NCBI GenBank assembly: GCA_001972305.1
Contig: BDDD01000908.1
Span: 197,758 to 261,757, forward strand
Reading direction: 5' to 3'
DNA: 64,000 nt
From: Cephalotus follicularis
Taxonomy: Eukaryota > Streptophyta > Magnoliopsida > Oxalidales > Cephalotaceae
Shown: positions 12,073 to 23,791 of the stretch, piece after piece
How positions within the stretch are numbered: the stretch's first letter is position 1
How the letters are laid out: each line of letters opens with the position of its first letter
Made by a program: the position numbers and the translations under genes
Notes under the pieces: generated by a model
What the model saw: only the letters and a program-made list of their open reading frames with translations
Database searches by the model: none
What the model was told of the DNA's origin: nothing

Positions 12073-14365
12073 TGTGATGACCCGAATTCCCTTTTGTACT
12101 GTTCATGAATAATGTATAGTATTGGACAGTATCGAATTGTATTGAATTGAGGTATTCCTATACCTATTGTTATTGAATTGGTTAAATGCATGTATAGTCG
12201 GCATTTTTGGGCTGAGTTTCGGAGAGTTGGAGGAATCGGCTATATAAGCCAATTCCTTAGCCATTCCTCTCACTTCACTCATTCTTCTCCCTCTCTCTAT
12301 ACTTGTCCTCCTCTCTCTCTCTCCCAACCGGCAGCCTCCTCCTCCATAGCAGCTCTGGATTGCATCTCCAACAGCAAACAACAATTGAAGTCTCACCTTT
12401 CCTTGGTTGGAGCAAGATCGCAATGGATTCTTCAAGTTTCCCAACCGATTGATTGATTGGAAGCTCAACTTTTGAAGCTTCGATAAAGGTAGGACTTCCC
12501 TACTTGAATTGCCTATTGCTTAAATGCATGATAGATTGAATTGCATGATTGATTGAGTGATTGAATGATTGAATTGAAATGAATTGTGAAACTAGGGTTT
12601 TCATTAATTTTCCTTGCTATGATGGATCTAGGGAGATTGAAACTGAATTTTGAAGGTTGTAACAAGTTTTTCTAACCTTAAATGATTGATTTTAAACCTT
12701 GGTTTTCAAAGAATGGCTTTAAATTATATTTTGGCTTGAAAATTGCTGGTTTTCTGCACAAAATCGTCCATTCCCAGAAAAGACATCGATCCCATTGCCC
12801 ATGGACATCAATGTCTTTCGCTTTGGGATGTAACCTCCTTAATTTCGCAGCAAAGACAACGATGTCTTTGAAAGACATCTACGTCTTTGCCTTGAGATGT
12901 CTTTTCCCAAAAAAGGCATCGATGCGGGAAATCGATGCGCATTCCCATGCCATTTTTTTATTGAAACGCATTGACGTCTTTGTCCAAGGACATCGATGTC
13001 TTCGGCTAACTGAGAAAGACATCGATGTCTTTCAAAGACATCGAAGTCCTTCTACCATTTTCAAAGGCATGCCCTGATACGCATCGATGTCTTTTTCCAA
13101 GGACATCGATGCCTTTATGGCTGAGTGGAGTTTTTAACTGTTTAAATCTGGTTTTCAACTTCTTTTCACATTGCCACTTGACTGGAGCCTCACTTGAGGT
13201 GTTCAAGTGTTTGAAAACGGTTTTAATGATTGGACTGACCGATTGATTGCTTGAGTCATGAGTGATGTGAGTCTAAGTCGGTAAGTTGGACGCACATTCC
13301 CAACCCTCCATTAGATACCGTCACTCATTAGCTTTGCTTATTGACATTGTAATGATATTGTACTGACATAATTGGTTGTATTGAATGGATCCTATAGAGC
13401 GACTTTATGATTCGTGTCGACATGTTAGGTTGTTGACTCTATCCACCAATTTCGCCGATCGTTTCATTTACTGTACTGTATTGACCAGCTGACGAGCGGT
13501 ACCAACTGATTGTTGATTGATGCTCCCTTGAGGTCGTAGCTCCCTAATAGTATCAGTAGCTCCATAGGTTGTAGCTCATCGAGACTGTATTGACCCAGCC
13601 ATAGGCTGGAAGATCTATGAGTCCTAGACCTGATCAATCTGAGAACCGTAGATAGATCTCCCACCTTTTTTGTAGGACTTCCTTTCGTGGGGTTGATCAC
13701 TTCTAACTGATTGACATTGTATTGACCCGGGGTCGCATGCTCTATAGGATATTGATTGATTGATTGGGTATTTTATACACCACCATTGAGTGTCTGCCAT
13801 TGATTGATTGTTATAGATCCTATCCGTTTGCTCTATTATGGGCCATTGTCATACGGGTAGTCTCATCGCCAACTGTAAATATGCATTTTCCATGTCATGC
13901 ATTGATATTGCACACCGCACATTGTTATTGCATAGATTATCACCGATATTGCACATTGTACATGCATACATGCTGCATGAGGTTTCTGATTAGCCAGTGT
14001 GGCTAACCCCATCTTTCGGGGTTGGGCTGTGTTGTACCTTTGTGCGCGACATAGGTAGAGCAGCGGGTAGCAACGGACCAAAGGATTGAAGACTCTATCG
14101 ACCGAGGGGATCGTTTGGATCTGACAGAGCTCATTGTAATACTGTACTAAAGAGTTGATAAGTGTATTGTAAAAGATTGGTATTGTAAAGGATTGTATTG
14201 TGTTGTACTGTAAGGATGGATTGTTGTATTGTATCATCCGCTTAATGATATGAATTGCAAAGTTTTAAGTTTCTCCGTATTTTTATACTGCTAGTCCAGA
14301 CCATTGTATTGTTATTGGATTGAGAGTAATGCCACGTGTCCGCCCTGCGAGCGCGGAGATTTACA
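12073..14365 (+). repeat. Element A, third (3') LTR
   Basis: Full-length LTR, tgtgatgacccg to gagatttaca, followed by target duplication ggttc (14366-14370). It shows the same order as the second LTR: TATA-type box near 12241, CT-rich tract, donor-like aaag|gtagg (GT at 12489) and an acatcgatgt-type palindrome cluster (about 12775-13120) with fewer tandem copies than the second LTR. Confidence 0.88.
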
Positions 14366-14826
14366 GGTTCGCAGATAATTCATATTACCTGGAGGTCATT
14401 ATGCATTGCTATATGTCGATGTCGATCGGTAGGATGCCCGAGATTAAATTGATAATTAATCTTGGAAGAATAGAATTAAAAGAGTTTTAATTTGAAAAGT
14501 CCGAGAGGGTATTTTCTTTTTATGTGATAATAAATACCTAATTGGATAATCGTGGGTTTCACGATTTAATCTTACGGCCAGCGTAATAGTAAACCCATAG
14601 GGTCACACACAATACAGACTGATATTTCTAACACAGTTATGAGAGAAAAATTATTAGGATAATTTTTCCTAATTACATTTAATGAGATTAAATGACCTTA
14701 ATGTTGATTAAGGAAAATAAGTAGTCTAAAAGGCAAGAAAGACTATTTATGCTAAGTAAGAAACTTGGCTAAAATAGGAGATAAGAAGATTGTGTTTATC
14801 AGATTTTGGCTAGCACCAAAAATAAA
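14366..14826 (+). repeat. Element C 5' LTR, first visible piece
   Basis: AT-rich LTR interior between the right end of A and the left end of B. It includes the target duplications ggttc (14366-14370) and ataaa (14822-14826). The joined reading into base 26676 continues smoothly into a CT-rich section, which is why I place both in one LTR. No gene is present. Confidence 0.6.
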
Positions 14827-17800
14827 TTTAACGACCCGTTACTGGAACATACATTCCTAACCCGAACGAGCCATTATTTTGGGATAACTTTGGCCATAAC
14901 CCATGGCACGAATTTGTTATATATATATATTTTTTATTTTTCCCTGTCCAAGAAATACACATGAGCAGCGGTTTGGATCTCTACCAGCAACTGCTAACTA
15001 GCAATGTACATATTGCACAACAACGACAATCGCCACGCAATTGCTGTGTAAAATCTACTCACATAACGGCTACCTGCTGCAGCGGACCGGCGCCTCACGT
15101 CTAGGTCCTGCCTACCCTACCTCAACGACAGAGATTCAAAACCAGACCTAAATATAAACTTGGACATAACCATACATTCACACCATGCCATACATTCACA
15201 CCATACAAAGATAAAAGAAAGGTAGAATGAGACACAACCATTTTATAGTGGTTCGACATAGAAAATGCCTACGTCCGCTTCCTCAATCATCAATGAGGTT
15301 CCACTAGTATGAAATTCTTTACGTACAGGGTATTTACATAGCTCATAAAAATACAGAAATTTCCATTTCCCAAAAGCCTCACTGCAACATAATGCAAGGC
15401 TGCTTTCACTGCCAGCGCCATATAAATATCAGCATATGCAGACTTCCTCTAGCAACCCCAACGATCACAAGATTGGAGAAGGAGAAACTATCTACTGCAT
15501 ATTTGAAAATCACTGAGAAGATATATATGTATATGATGAGAGACTATCAGAACAGAGAATGGAAGAATAGCCTCAGAGGCCATAGATAGCAAAGAAGCCG
15601 CACCAGACTCCATATAGTCAGAAAAGCTATACCAAATCAAATACCATTGCAAAATGCCAGACCACAACACTGCATAATGCAAGAGCACCAGCAAAGAATG
15701 ATGCCAGGCCACAAGCGCCAGAACAAAACGCCAGACCACAAGCGTTGCATGATGCCAGACCACAAGCGCCAGACCAGAACGCCAGACCAACCACACCTGC
15801 ATAATGCCAGACCACAAGATGCCAGACCAGCCACACCTGCATAATGCCAGACCGTAAATTGCTAGACCAGCCACACCTGCATAATGCCATACCACAAAAT
15901 GCCAGACCAACCACACCTGCATAGTCAGACCACAAAATGCCAGACCAAAATGACAGACCAGCCACGCCTACATAATGCCAGACCACAAAATACCAAACCA
16001 GCCACACCTGCATATTGCCAGACCACAAAATGCCAGACCAGGGACACATGAATAGTCAAACCACAAAATGCAAGACCAAGATGCCAGACCAGCCACGCAT
16101 AGTCAAACCAGACTTCATAGAGTTAGAGAAAGAGAAAGTCAGAGCAGCTGCATATACCAGGGAAAGCCACTCACAGACTTCACATACCAGACAAGCCCAA
16201 CCGTACATGCTCTTCACTAAATCAGAGGACTCCAAGCTCAACATTTCATCAAAACACGAGGCTATCCTCGGACTAGAGGAACACATTAGTTGGTATGCTC
16301 GGTTGCTCGGCAAGCTCGGCGTGTTAGCTCTCAAGCATCATCCACAACAGCAGGATGTAGAACACCACAACTATTCCACCACCTGGCCCCAGAGAAGCCA
16401 TGCACACTAGACCACTACGGAATACCAGACCATCCACGGAATATCAGACCCACTGCGGAATACCAGACCAGCGGTGGATTACAAGACAAGAGTTGAAATT
16501 CCAGACCACGGCACAATGCCAGACCAGAGGTGGATTACCAGACCACACATGTCCAACCACTAATGCTACACACACAAGACCAATGCTGCGTACTGCCCGA
16601 CCAACCAACACTTGCATGACAAGGGTGCCAGTACATCGCTATACCCGCAGCCTTTCTCTAACAGCCCCTCAAAACAAGAATGGAGAAATTAGCTTGCCTA
16701 CCACTGTCCCACGGACACCAAGGCATATCAAGAATTATCGTGCACTACCAACACACTGTCTGCACCAGCGGATCTCTAACAACTCCAAGCTGTTCTAGAT
16801 AGGAGGAAAAGGAAACTCGTCTAACACTGTCCCACGAAAACAAGAGGAGGAGAAACCATAACAGCCGTACCTGCGGAGAGGCAATTCTGTCAGAAGTTCC
16901 CAAGGAGGCTTGCAGACTGTACGAAAACCCGAGGAGCTTACTGTCAGACTAGGAAGTCTAAGAAGGTCACTCTTCATAATGCCCTAGAAGATTCATGTCG
17001 GAGAAGGCATCTTCAACAAAACAACCGAGAAGCTACTTCACTCAGCAAATGCCCGAGGAGGCTTAACTCAACAAGACATTGGAGAAGCTTTACTCAACAC
17101 CCGAGAAGCTACTTCACTCACAAATGCCCGAGGAGGCTTAACTCAACAAGACATCCGAGAAGCTTTACTCAACACCCGAGAAGATACTTCACTCAACAAA
17201 TGCCCGAGGAGGCTTAACTCAACAAGACATCCAAGAAGCTTTACTCAACACCCGAGAAGCTACTTCACTCAACAAATGCCCGAGGAGACACTACACTCAG
17301 CAAATGACCGAGGAGGTAATTCAATCAATAATACTCAAGAAGGTGCTCAGCATGCACCGCTTGCCAAAGGCTGTCCGACATGGACTGTTCTGAAAGGAAT
17401 GCCTAACATGCACTGCTTGGTAAGGGATGCCCGACATGGACTGCTCAACAAGGGATGTGCATCACACTGTCTCCTCGGCCAGGACGCTAACTCCCTGGCA
17501 AGAACACACATATTACCATAGCAATAACATCTGTGTTCGTCACATGAAATTTGGGGGACGTCGTCAACCTAGAAATCTAGAACGCTATAACACAGGCTCA
17601 CAAACAACTCAACACAAAATGGATAAGTTAATAAAAACAATAAAACTAAATCACAGTAACACGTCACATACCTGGGTCTCTCAAGACCAGTTCTTGCAAC
17701 GCTTACCAGTTCCTTGGAACTCCGAATCCCTCACTGGATTCCTCATATTCCAAAAACTCAACCAGCCCACTGGGAGCTTCAAATCTGCCATTGGATCTAC

Positions 17801-18220
17801 ATTTAACCATCCTAGAAACAAATCATACCAGGAATACCATCTCTCTACTCACTGTACTGAGGAACACAGATTCCACCATACCACACCCGGGTAGGGACAT
17901 CGAAAGACCAGTGAGAATCACCCTCGACCATGGTTGATTACAGTAGAAATGGAGAAGAAGAGAAATAGAGTCTTGCAAAGGAGGTGCTTCGGCCACGCCA
18001 AAAGTAAGAATACAATGAAAGATGAGGCTTGAATCTTGCTGGGTGCACCTACGACTCGCCAGAGCATGAGTTCAATCGGTACCCTCTCTTCCTGCCATTC
18101 TCCTTCTTCCTCTTTTCTTCTTTTTCTTTTCCCGCACATACCTCCACATTGGGCTCCTACCACTCCTTTGCTGTCGAAAACCAATAAAAGCGTCATGATA
18201 ATACCGTACACGGGTATCAC
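14827..18220 (-). repeat. Element B 3' LTR
   Basis: Matches 20462-23791 plus 26233-26670 over most of its length. On the minus strand it starts gtgatacccg and ends gggtcgttaaa. It holds three minisatellite blocks (listed separately). All long open frames inside it are by-products of those repeats and have no known domain. Confidence 0.85.
15640..17340 (-). repeat. Minisatellite blocks in element B 3' LTR
   Basis: Three blocks. At about 15640-16110, degenerate units of roughly 38-40 bases combine words such as ccagaccacaaaatgccaga and cagccacacctgcataatg. At about 16390-16560 the word ataccagacca recurs with short variable spacers. At about 17020-17300, units of about 84 bases carry acccgagaagctacttcact and atgcccgaggaggcttaact. 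On the minus strand the first block reads as a tryptophan-rich repeated peptide, an artefact of unit length. Confidence 0.85.
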
Positions 18221-20448
18221 GATCCTCCCCACTTTTAGGAATTTTGTCCCCAAAATTCACTTTTCGTCCATGACAGAAGCCTGAGGAAAGATCATGCTGC
18301 CTGGTAAGACTTTCACACATCTCACATTACCATTAAGCCCACTGACCAACCTCATCCCGGCTGCACAATATCGGCCTAGGGTTGTACAAACAGCTGTACG
18401 TACACCAATCCTGCGCTCACCGAACGCATAGATATTCAAGGAGTCATAACTGTACACAAGCAATTTATATAGCAGAAAGATATTAATTTTTTAAAAAGAA
18501 TCAAGGCTGCCCAGGAAATCACAGCATCAAAAGAAGTTCCATTCTACCGGAACCACCTCGGCAAAGGATAGTCTTCTCTACAGTTATAACCGCAGCAATC
18601 CGCAACACACTACTATATAAACCAGCCATGTCATAATCACACATCGATAGAATAGAAAGATCAACCGGGAACACACATCGACTAATAATGACTCAATGAC
18701 ATAGCTGAACTTCGACTGAGGGGATCGTCGTTTCACTGCAAGAACCCAACCCTCGACGGATTTCATATATCATTTAACAGCCATCAGAAGTCGAATACAA
18801 CCCATGAAGAAATAACCATCAGCAGTCATACAAGAGCTGTGCCGGAAGGTTCCATAGACAATAAAAGCTCGGCTGGAATGTCCATCAGCAACATATATAG
18901 ATAGATGCAACTTCTCGACCAGAATGACCATCGGTCGTGATATGCGTTGTGCCAACATCACATCAGCAAGATAAGAAGATAAGCCGAAATCACACTTCGG
19001 CTATATATTGAGATCCTCTATTCTGTCGGAACCATTGGCTTTGCCGGAACCACATCGGCTCTGCCGAAACCATCGACAAATAGATATAACAGCAATACCT
19101 ACAATAACAAAACAACACAATAATACCTTTGCCACACAGGCCATACCAAGCATCTGCCACCGGAAACACATCGGCTCATCTCAACGGCGCGTAGTCCAGA
19201 GGAAAAGTCATGGCTATAGGATGTGCACCATCCCTCACATATTGACATGGATGCCACATGACTCGGTCTACATCAAGGGTTCTCAGCTTACTTAGGCACG
19301 AACCCTTCCCCCTAAGGGACCCGACCGCTCCACAGAGGTTCCCGGCTGATCAGACACGACCCTCCCTCTGAGAGTTACAGCAGATCACTAGCTTCGACCA
19401 AGGGGCCAGCATACTATATCGCCAGTGCTCTACACTAATCAGCATAGTGTAGGAGAACATCGATCGAGGGGCCAGGGAATCACCACTCAGGCACCGCCCT
19501 CGTCGGGAATCGCCTAGTGTGATGACCCGAATTTCCAGTAAAGATATTAATTATGGAAAATGATTGCTATTGTGTAGTTGACAAATATTTCAAGGGACCC
19601 GAAGTATGACCCTACGCTCGGGGAGTACGGAATTAAACGATTTGATGATTAAGGTTTCACCCCACGTAACGCACCGATCTTCGGAGCTCGCTTTGAGCAT
19701 AAAGTGGACTCGGGTCGGGGGCGCTACACCTAGCCTCATATCACAGATTCCATCAGAGGTCCTCGGCTAGCAAAGCACAACCCGTCTCCGAGGGGAATAC
19801 CACAACTTCCATCGGAGGTCCTTGGCTACCAAAGCACGACCCTGAGGGGAAATGAAGCAAATCATGAACATCGATCAAGGGGCCAGCGTATCACAGCTCG
19901 AGCTCCGCCCTCGTCGACAATCACATACAAGAGCAACTTATAAGGTCTGTTGGAAAGAGTGGCAGATCCTGCGTGTCTGCACTCAACGCACACGCCCATC
20001 ATAGACAACAGGAATGAGTAGATCTAGGTTATGGAAACCCAGGGGCAGTCACGCTCAACCACACATATTAGACCAATGGAACTGTTAAATGGACGATAGA
20101 TCAAACGCAAACTCATCCTGACCTAGGGGTGCTCAAATCTCAGCAATCGCATAGCAAAGAACCGGTCTCCACACATTCTCAGCACATGTGTTAGCATTAA
20201 AGAACAAGTGATAGAAATAAGAAAATCACATAAGGAAAAGGAATTTTCCACTTACCGATTAACTGCAAACACTACCACTAACCAGATGTTCTTCGCATAT
20301 ACCATATGCCATACCAGAACTCAGAGAATCCCAAACCTCAGTTCTGTCACATACTCTTCATACTCCGAAGAATTACCAACTTCCCATCTTCAACGTTCCA
20401 CCCAAACCTTGAAGAATCTCAGAACCATAAGCATCAGTAAACTGTTCT
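18221..20448 (-). other. Element B internal region, no recognisable coding
   Basis: Between the B LTRs. The minus-strand polypurine tract (plus-strand atcctccccacttt, about 18222-18235) is preceded on the minus strand by ggacaaaattcct, the usual lead-in to the tract in plant gypsy elements. The rest consists of repeated GC-richer words (gatcgaggggccag, cggaggtcc) that recur in E-type LTR sequence at 56600-56900. It also carries the 211-bp solo LTR at 19518-19728. I find no gag or pol motif. Confidence 0.7.
19518..19728 (+). mobile_element. Very short (211 bp) solo LTR inside element B
   Basis: Starts tgtgatgacccg and ends ggggcgctaca, with a perfect 5-bp duplication cctag on both sides (19513-19517 and 19729-19733). 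TG...CA ends with a 5-bp duplication are the mark of an LTR insertion reduced to one LTR. Its start resembles element A's LTR but the body does not and is ten times shorter, so it is either a small-LTR family of its own or a very compact relative. No coding. Orientation is judged from the tgtgatgaccc start. Confidence 0.82.
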
Positions 20449-20459
20449 CTCTGATACCA
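20449..20459 (-). other. Element B primer binding site
   Basis: The plus strand reads ctctgatacca, so the minus strand is tggtatcagag, the initiator-Met-tRNA primer site, two bases beyond the LTR. It fixes B's orientation as minus. Confidence 0.88.
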
Positions 20460-21249
20460 GCTTTAACGACCCATTATTGAGACATACATTCCTAACCCGA
20501 ACGAGCCGTTATTTTGGGATAACTTTGGCCATAACCTATGGCACAAATTTGTTATATTTTTTTTTTCGCATCCAAGCAATACACATGAGCAGCAGTTTGG
20601 ATCTCTACCAGCAACTGCTAACTAGCAATGTACATATTGCACAACACCGGCAATCACCACACAATTGCTATGTAAAATCTACCCACATAACGGCTACCTA
20701 CTGCAGCAGACTGGTGCCTCGCGTCAACGTCCTGCCTACCCCCTGCCTCAACGGCAAACATTCAAGACCATACCTAAATATAAACTTGGACATAACCATA
20801 CATTCACACCATACAAAGATAAAAGAAAGATAGAATGAGACACGACCATTTTATAGTGGTTCGGCATAGAAAATGCCTACGCCCACTTCCTCAATCATCC
20901 ATGAGGTTCCACTAGAATGAAATTCTTTACATATAGGGTATTTACATAGCTCATAAAAATAAAGAAATTTCCATTTCCCAAAAGCCTCACTGCAACATAA
21001 TGCAAGGCTCCTTTCACTGTCAGCGCCATATAAATATCAGCATATGCAGACTTCCTATAAAAACCCCCAACGATCACAAGATTAGAGAAGGAGAAACCAT
21101 CTACTACATATCCCAAAATCTCTGAGAAGATATATATGTATATGATGAGAGACTATCAAAACAGAGAATGGAACAATAGCCTCACAGGCCATAGATAGCA
21201 ACGAATCCGCACCAGACTCCATATAGTCAGAGAAGCTATTCCAAATCAA

Positions 21250-23110
21250 ATACCGCTGCAAAATGCCAGACCACAACGCTGCATAATGCCAGACCATAAA
21301 ATGCCAGACCACAAGCGCTGCATGATGCCAGGCCACAAGTGTTAGACCAAAATGCCAGACCACAATCGCTGCATGATGCCAGACCACAAGCGATGCATGA
21401 TGCCAAACCACAAGCGCTGCATAATGCCAGACCACAAAATGCTAGACCACAAGCGCTAGACCAAAATGCCAAACCAGCCACACCTGCATAATGCCAGACC
21501 ACAAGATTCCAGACCAGCCACACCTGCATAATGCCATACCACAAAATGCCAGACAAGCCACACCTGAATAATGCCAGACCACAAAATGCCAGACCAGCCA
21601 GACCTGCATAATGCCAAACCATAACATGCTAGACCAGCCACACCTGCATAATGCCAGACCACAAAATGCCACACCAGCCGCACCTGTATAGTCAGACCAC
21701 AAAATGCCAAACCAAAACGCCAGACCAGCCATGCCTGCATAATGCCATACCACAAAATTCCAGACTAGCCACACCTGCATAATACAAGACCACAAAATTC
21801 CAGTCCAGCCACACATGCATAGTCAGACCACAAAATGCCAAACCAAAATGCCAGACTAGTCACACGTAGTAAGACCAGACTTCATAGAGTCAGAGAAAGG
21901 GAAAGTCAGAGCAGCTGCATATGCCATGAGAAATCCACTCACAGACTTCACATACCAGACCAGCCCAGCCGTACATTCGATTCACTAAATCAGAGGACTC
22001 CAAGCTCAACGTTTCATCAGAACACGAGGCTATCCTCAGACTAGAGGAACATATTAGTTGGTCTGCTCGGTTGCTCGACAAGTTCGGCATGTCAGCTATG
22101 AAGCATCATCAACAACAGCAGGATGTAGAACACCATAACTATTCCACCACCTGCCGGCGGAGAAGCCATGCACACCAGACCACTACCGAATACCAGACCA
22201 TCCATGGAATATCAGACCCACTGCAAAATACCAGACCAACTGCAGAATACCAGACCATCGGTGAATTACAAGACCAGAGATGAAATTCCAGACCACGGCA
22301 CAATGCCAGACCAGAGGTGGATTACCAGACCACACATGTCCGACCACAAATGCTAGACAAGTAAGACCAATGCTACGTACTGCCCGACCAGCCAACACTT
22401 GCATGAAAGCGGAGTCAGTATATCGCTATACCCAAGGCCTTTCTCTAACAGTCCCTCAAAACCAGACTGGAGAAATTAGCTTGCCTACCACTGTCCCACG
22501 GACACCAAGGCATGTCAAGAACTGACGTGCACTACCAGCACACTTTCTGCACCAGCGAATCTCTAACCAATCCAAGTTTTTCTAGACAAGAGGACAAGGA
22601 AGCTCGTCTACCACTGTCCCACGAAAAGAAGATGAGGAGAAACCGTAACAGCCGTACCTACGGAGAGGCCACTCCGTCAGAAGTTCCCGAGGAGGCTTCT
22701 AGACTGTATGAAAACCCGAGGAGCTTACTATCAAACTAGGAAGTCCGAGAAGGTCACTCGTCATAATGCCCGAGAAGATTCACGCCCGATAAGGCATCTT
22801 CAATAAAACACCCGAGAAGCTACTTCACTCAGCAAATGCCCGAGGAGGCTTAACTCAACAAAACATCCGAGAGGCTTTACTTAACACCCGAGAGAAGCTA
22901 CTTCGATCAAAAAATGCCCGAGGAAGCTTAACTCAACAAGACATCCAAGGAGCTTTACTCAACACCCGAGAAGATACTTCACTCAACAAATGCCCGAGGA
23001 GGCTTAACACAAAAAGACATCTAAGAAGCTTTACTCAACACCCGAGAAGCTACTTCACTCAATAAATGCCCGAGGAGACACTACACTCAGCAAATGCCCG
23101 AGGAGGCAAT
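21250..23110 (-). repeat. Minisatellite blocks in element B 5' LTR
   Basis: The same three families of units as in the 3' LTR, at about 21250-21860 (accacaaaatgccagacc type), 22160-22340 (ataccagacc type) and 22800-23110 (acccgagaagctacttc type). Copy number and order differ from the other LTR, so the arrays have changed since insertion. Confidence 0.85.
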
Positions 23111-23791
23111 TCAATCAATAATACTCAAGAAGGTGCTCGGCATGCACTGCTTGCCAAAGGCTGTCCGACATGGACTGCTCTCCAAGGAATGCCTAACATA
23201 CACTACTCGGCAAGGGATGCCCGACATGGATAACTCAGCAAGGGATGTGCATCACACTGACTCCTCAGCCAGGAAGCACATCACACTAACTCCCTATCAA
23301 GAACACACATCTTACCATAGCAATAACATCTGTGTTCATCACATGAAATTTGGGGGACCTCGTCAACCCAGAAATCTCGAAAGCTATAACACAGTCTCAC
23401 AAACAAGTCAACACAAAATGGTTAAGTTAGTAAAAACAATAAAACTAAATCACAGTAACACGTCACATACCTGGGTCTCTCAAGACCAGTTCCTGCAACG
23501 CTTACCAGTTCCTAGGAACTCCAAATCCCTCATTGGATTCCTCATATTCCAGAAACTCAACCAGCCCACTTGGAGCTTCGGATCTGCAGTTGGATCCACA
23601 TTTCACTATCCCAGAAACCAATCATACCAGGAATACCATCTCACTACTCACTATACTGAGGAACACCGATTCCACCATACCACACCTGGGTATGGACATC
23701 GAAAGACCAGTTAGAATCACCCTCAACCATAGTTGATTACAGTAAAAATGGAGAAGAAGAGAAATAGAGTCTTGCAAATGAGGTGCTTCAG

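Larger units (their letters stand above)
1606..14365 (+). mobile_element. Ty3/gypsy element A (chromovirus-like), composite with three LTRs, broken
   Basis: A gypsy fossil flanked by the 5-bp duplication ggttc (1601-1605 and 14366-14370). Parts in order: a short first LTR (1606-2676), primer site, gag and protease remains (2818 to about 3977), a second LTR (3978-6269), second primer site, reverse transcriptase-RNase H-integrase remains (about 6352-9237), polypurine tract (about 9275-9290), inserted solo LTR K1 (9291-12067), and a third LTR (12073-14365). The duplication pairs the first LTR with the third, so the three-LTR unit sits at one insertion site. The pol end, reading LRNKTIPL then TWEREDDM, is the chromodomain-like tail of plant Tekay/Del elements. 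It is broken many times. By eye the LTRs differ by a dozen or more bases in the first 170, which suggests an age of millions of years. Confidence 0.88.

Noticed and set aside
3978-14365. Second and third LTRs of A as an independent nested element
   Set aside because: The flanking five bases do not match (gtacc against ggttc), while the third LTR's flank matches the first LTR's.
15488-16049. Long minus-strand tryptophan-rich repeated peptides (also 21082-21816)
   Set aside because: They are translations of the B LTR minisatellite; several frames are open at once because of unit length, and the peptides have no start context or domain.
23094-23714. 206-residue open frame in the B LTR
   Set aside because: It runs along the minisatellite and LTR body antisense to the element; a similar but not equivalent frame occurs in the other LTR at 17276-17894. 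No domain is seen.
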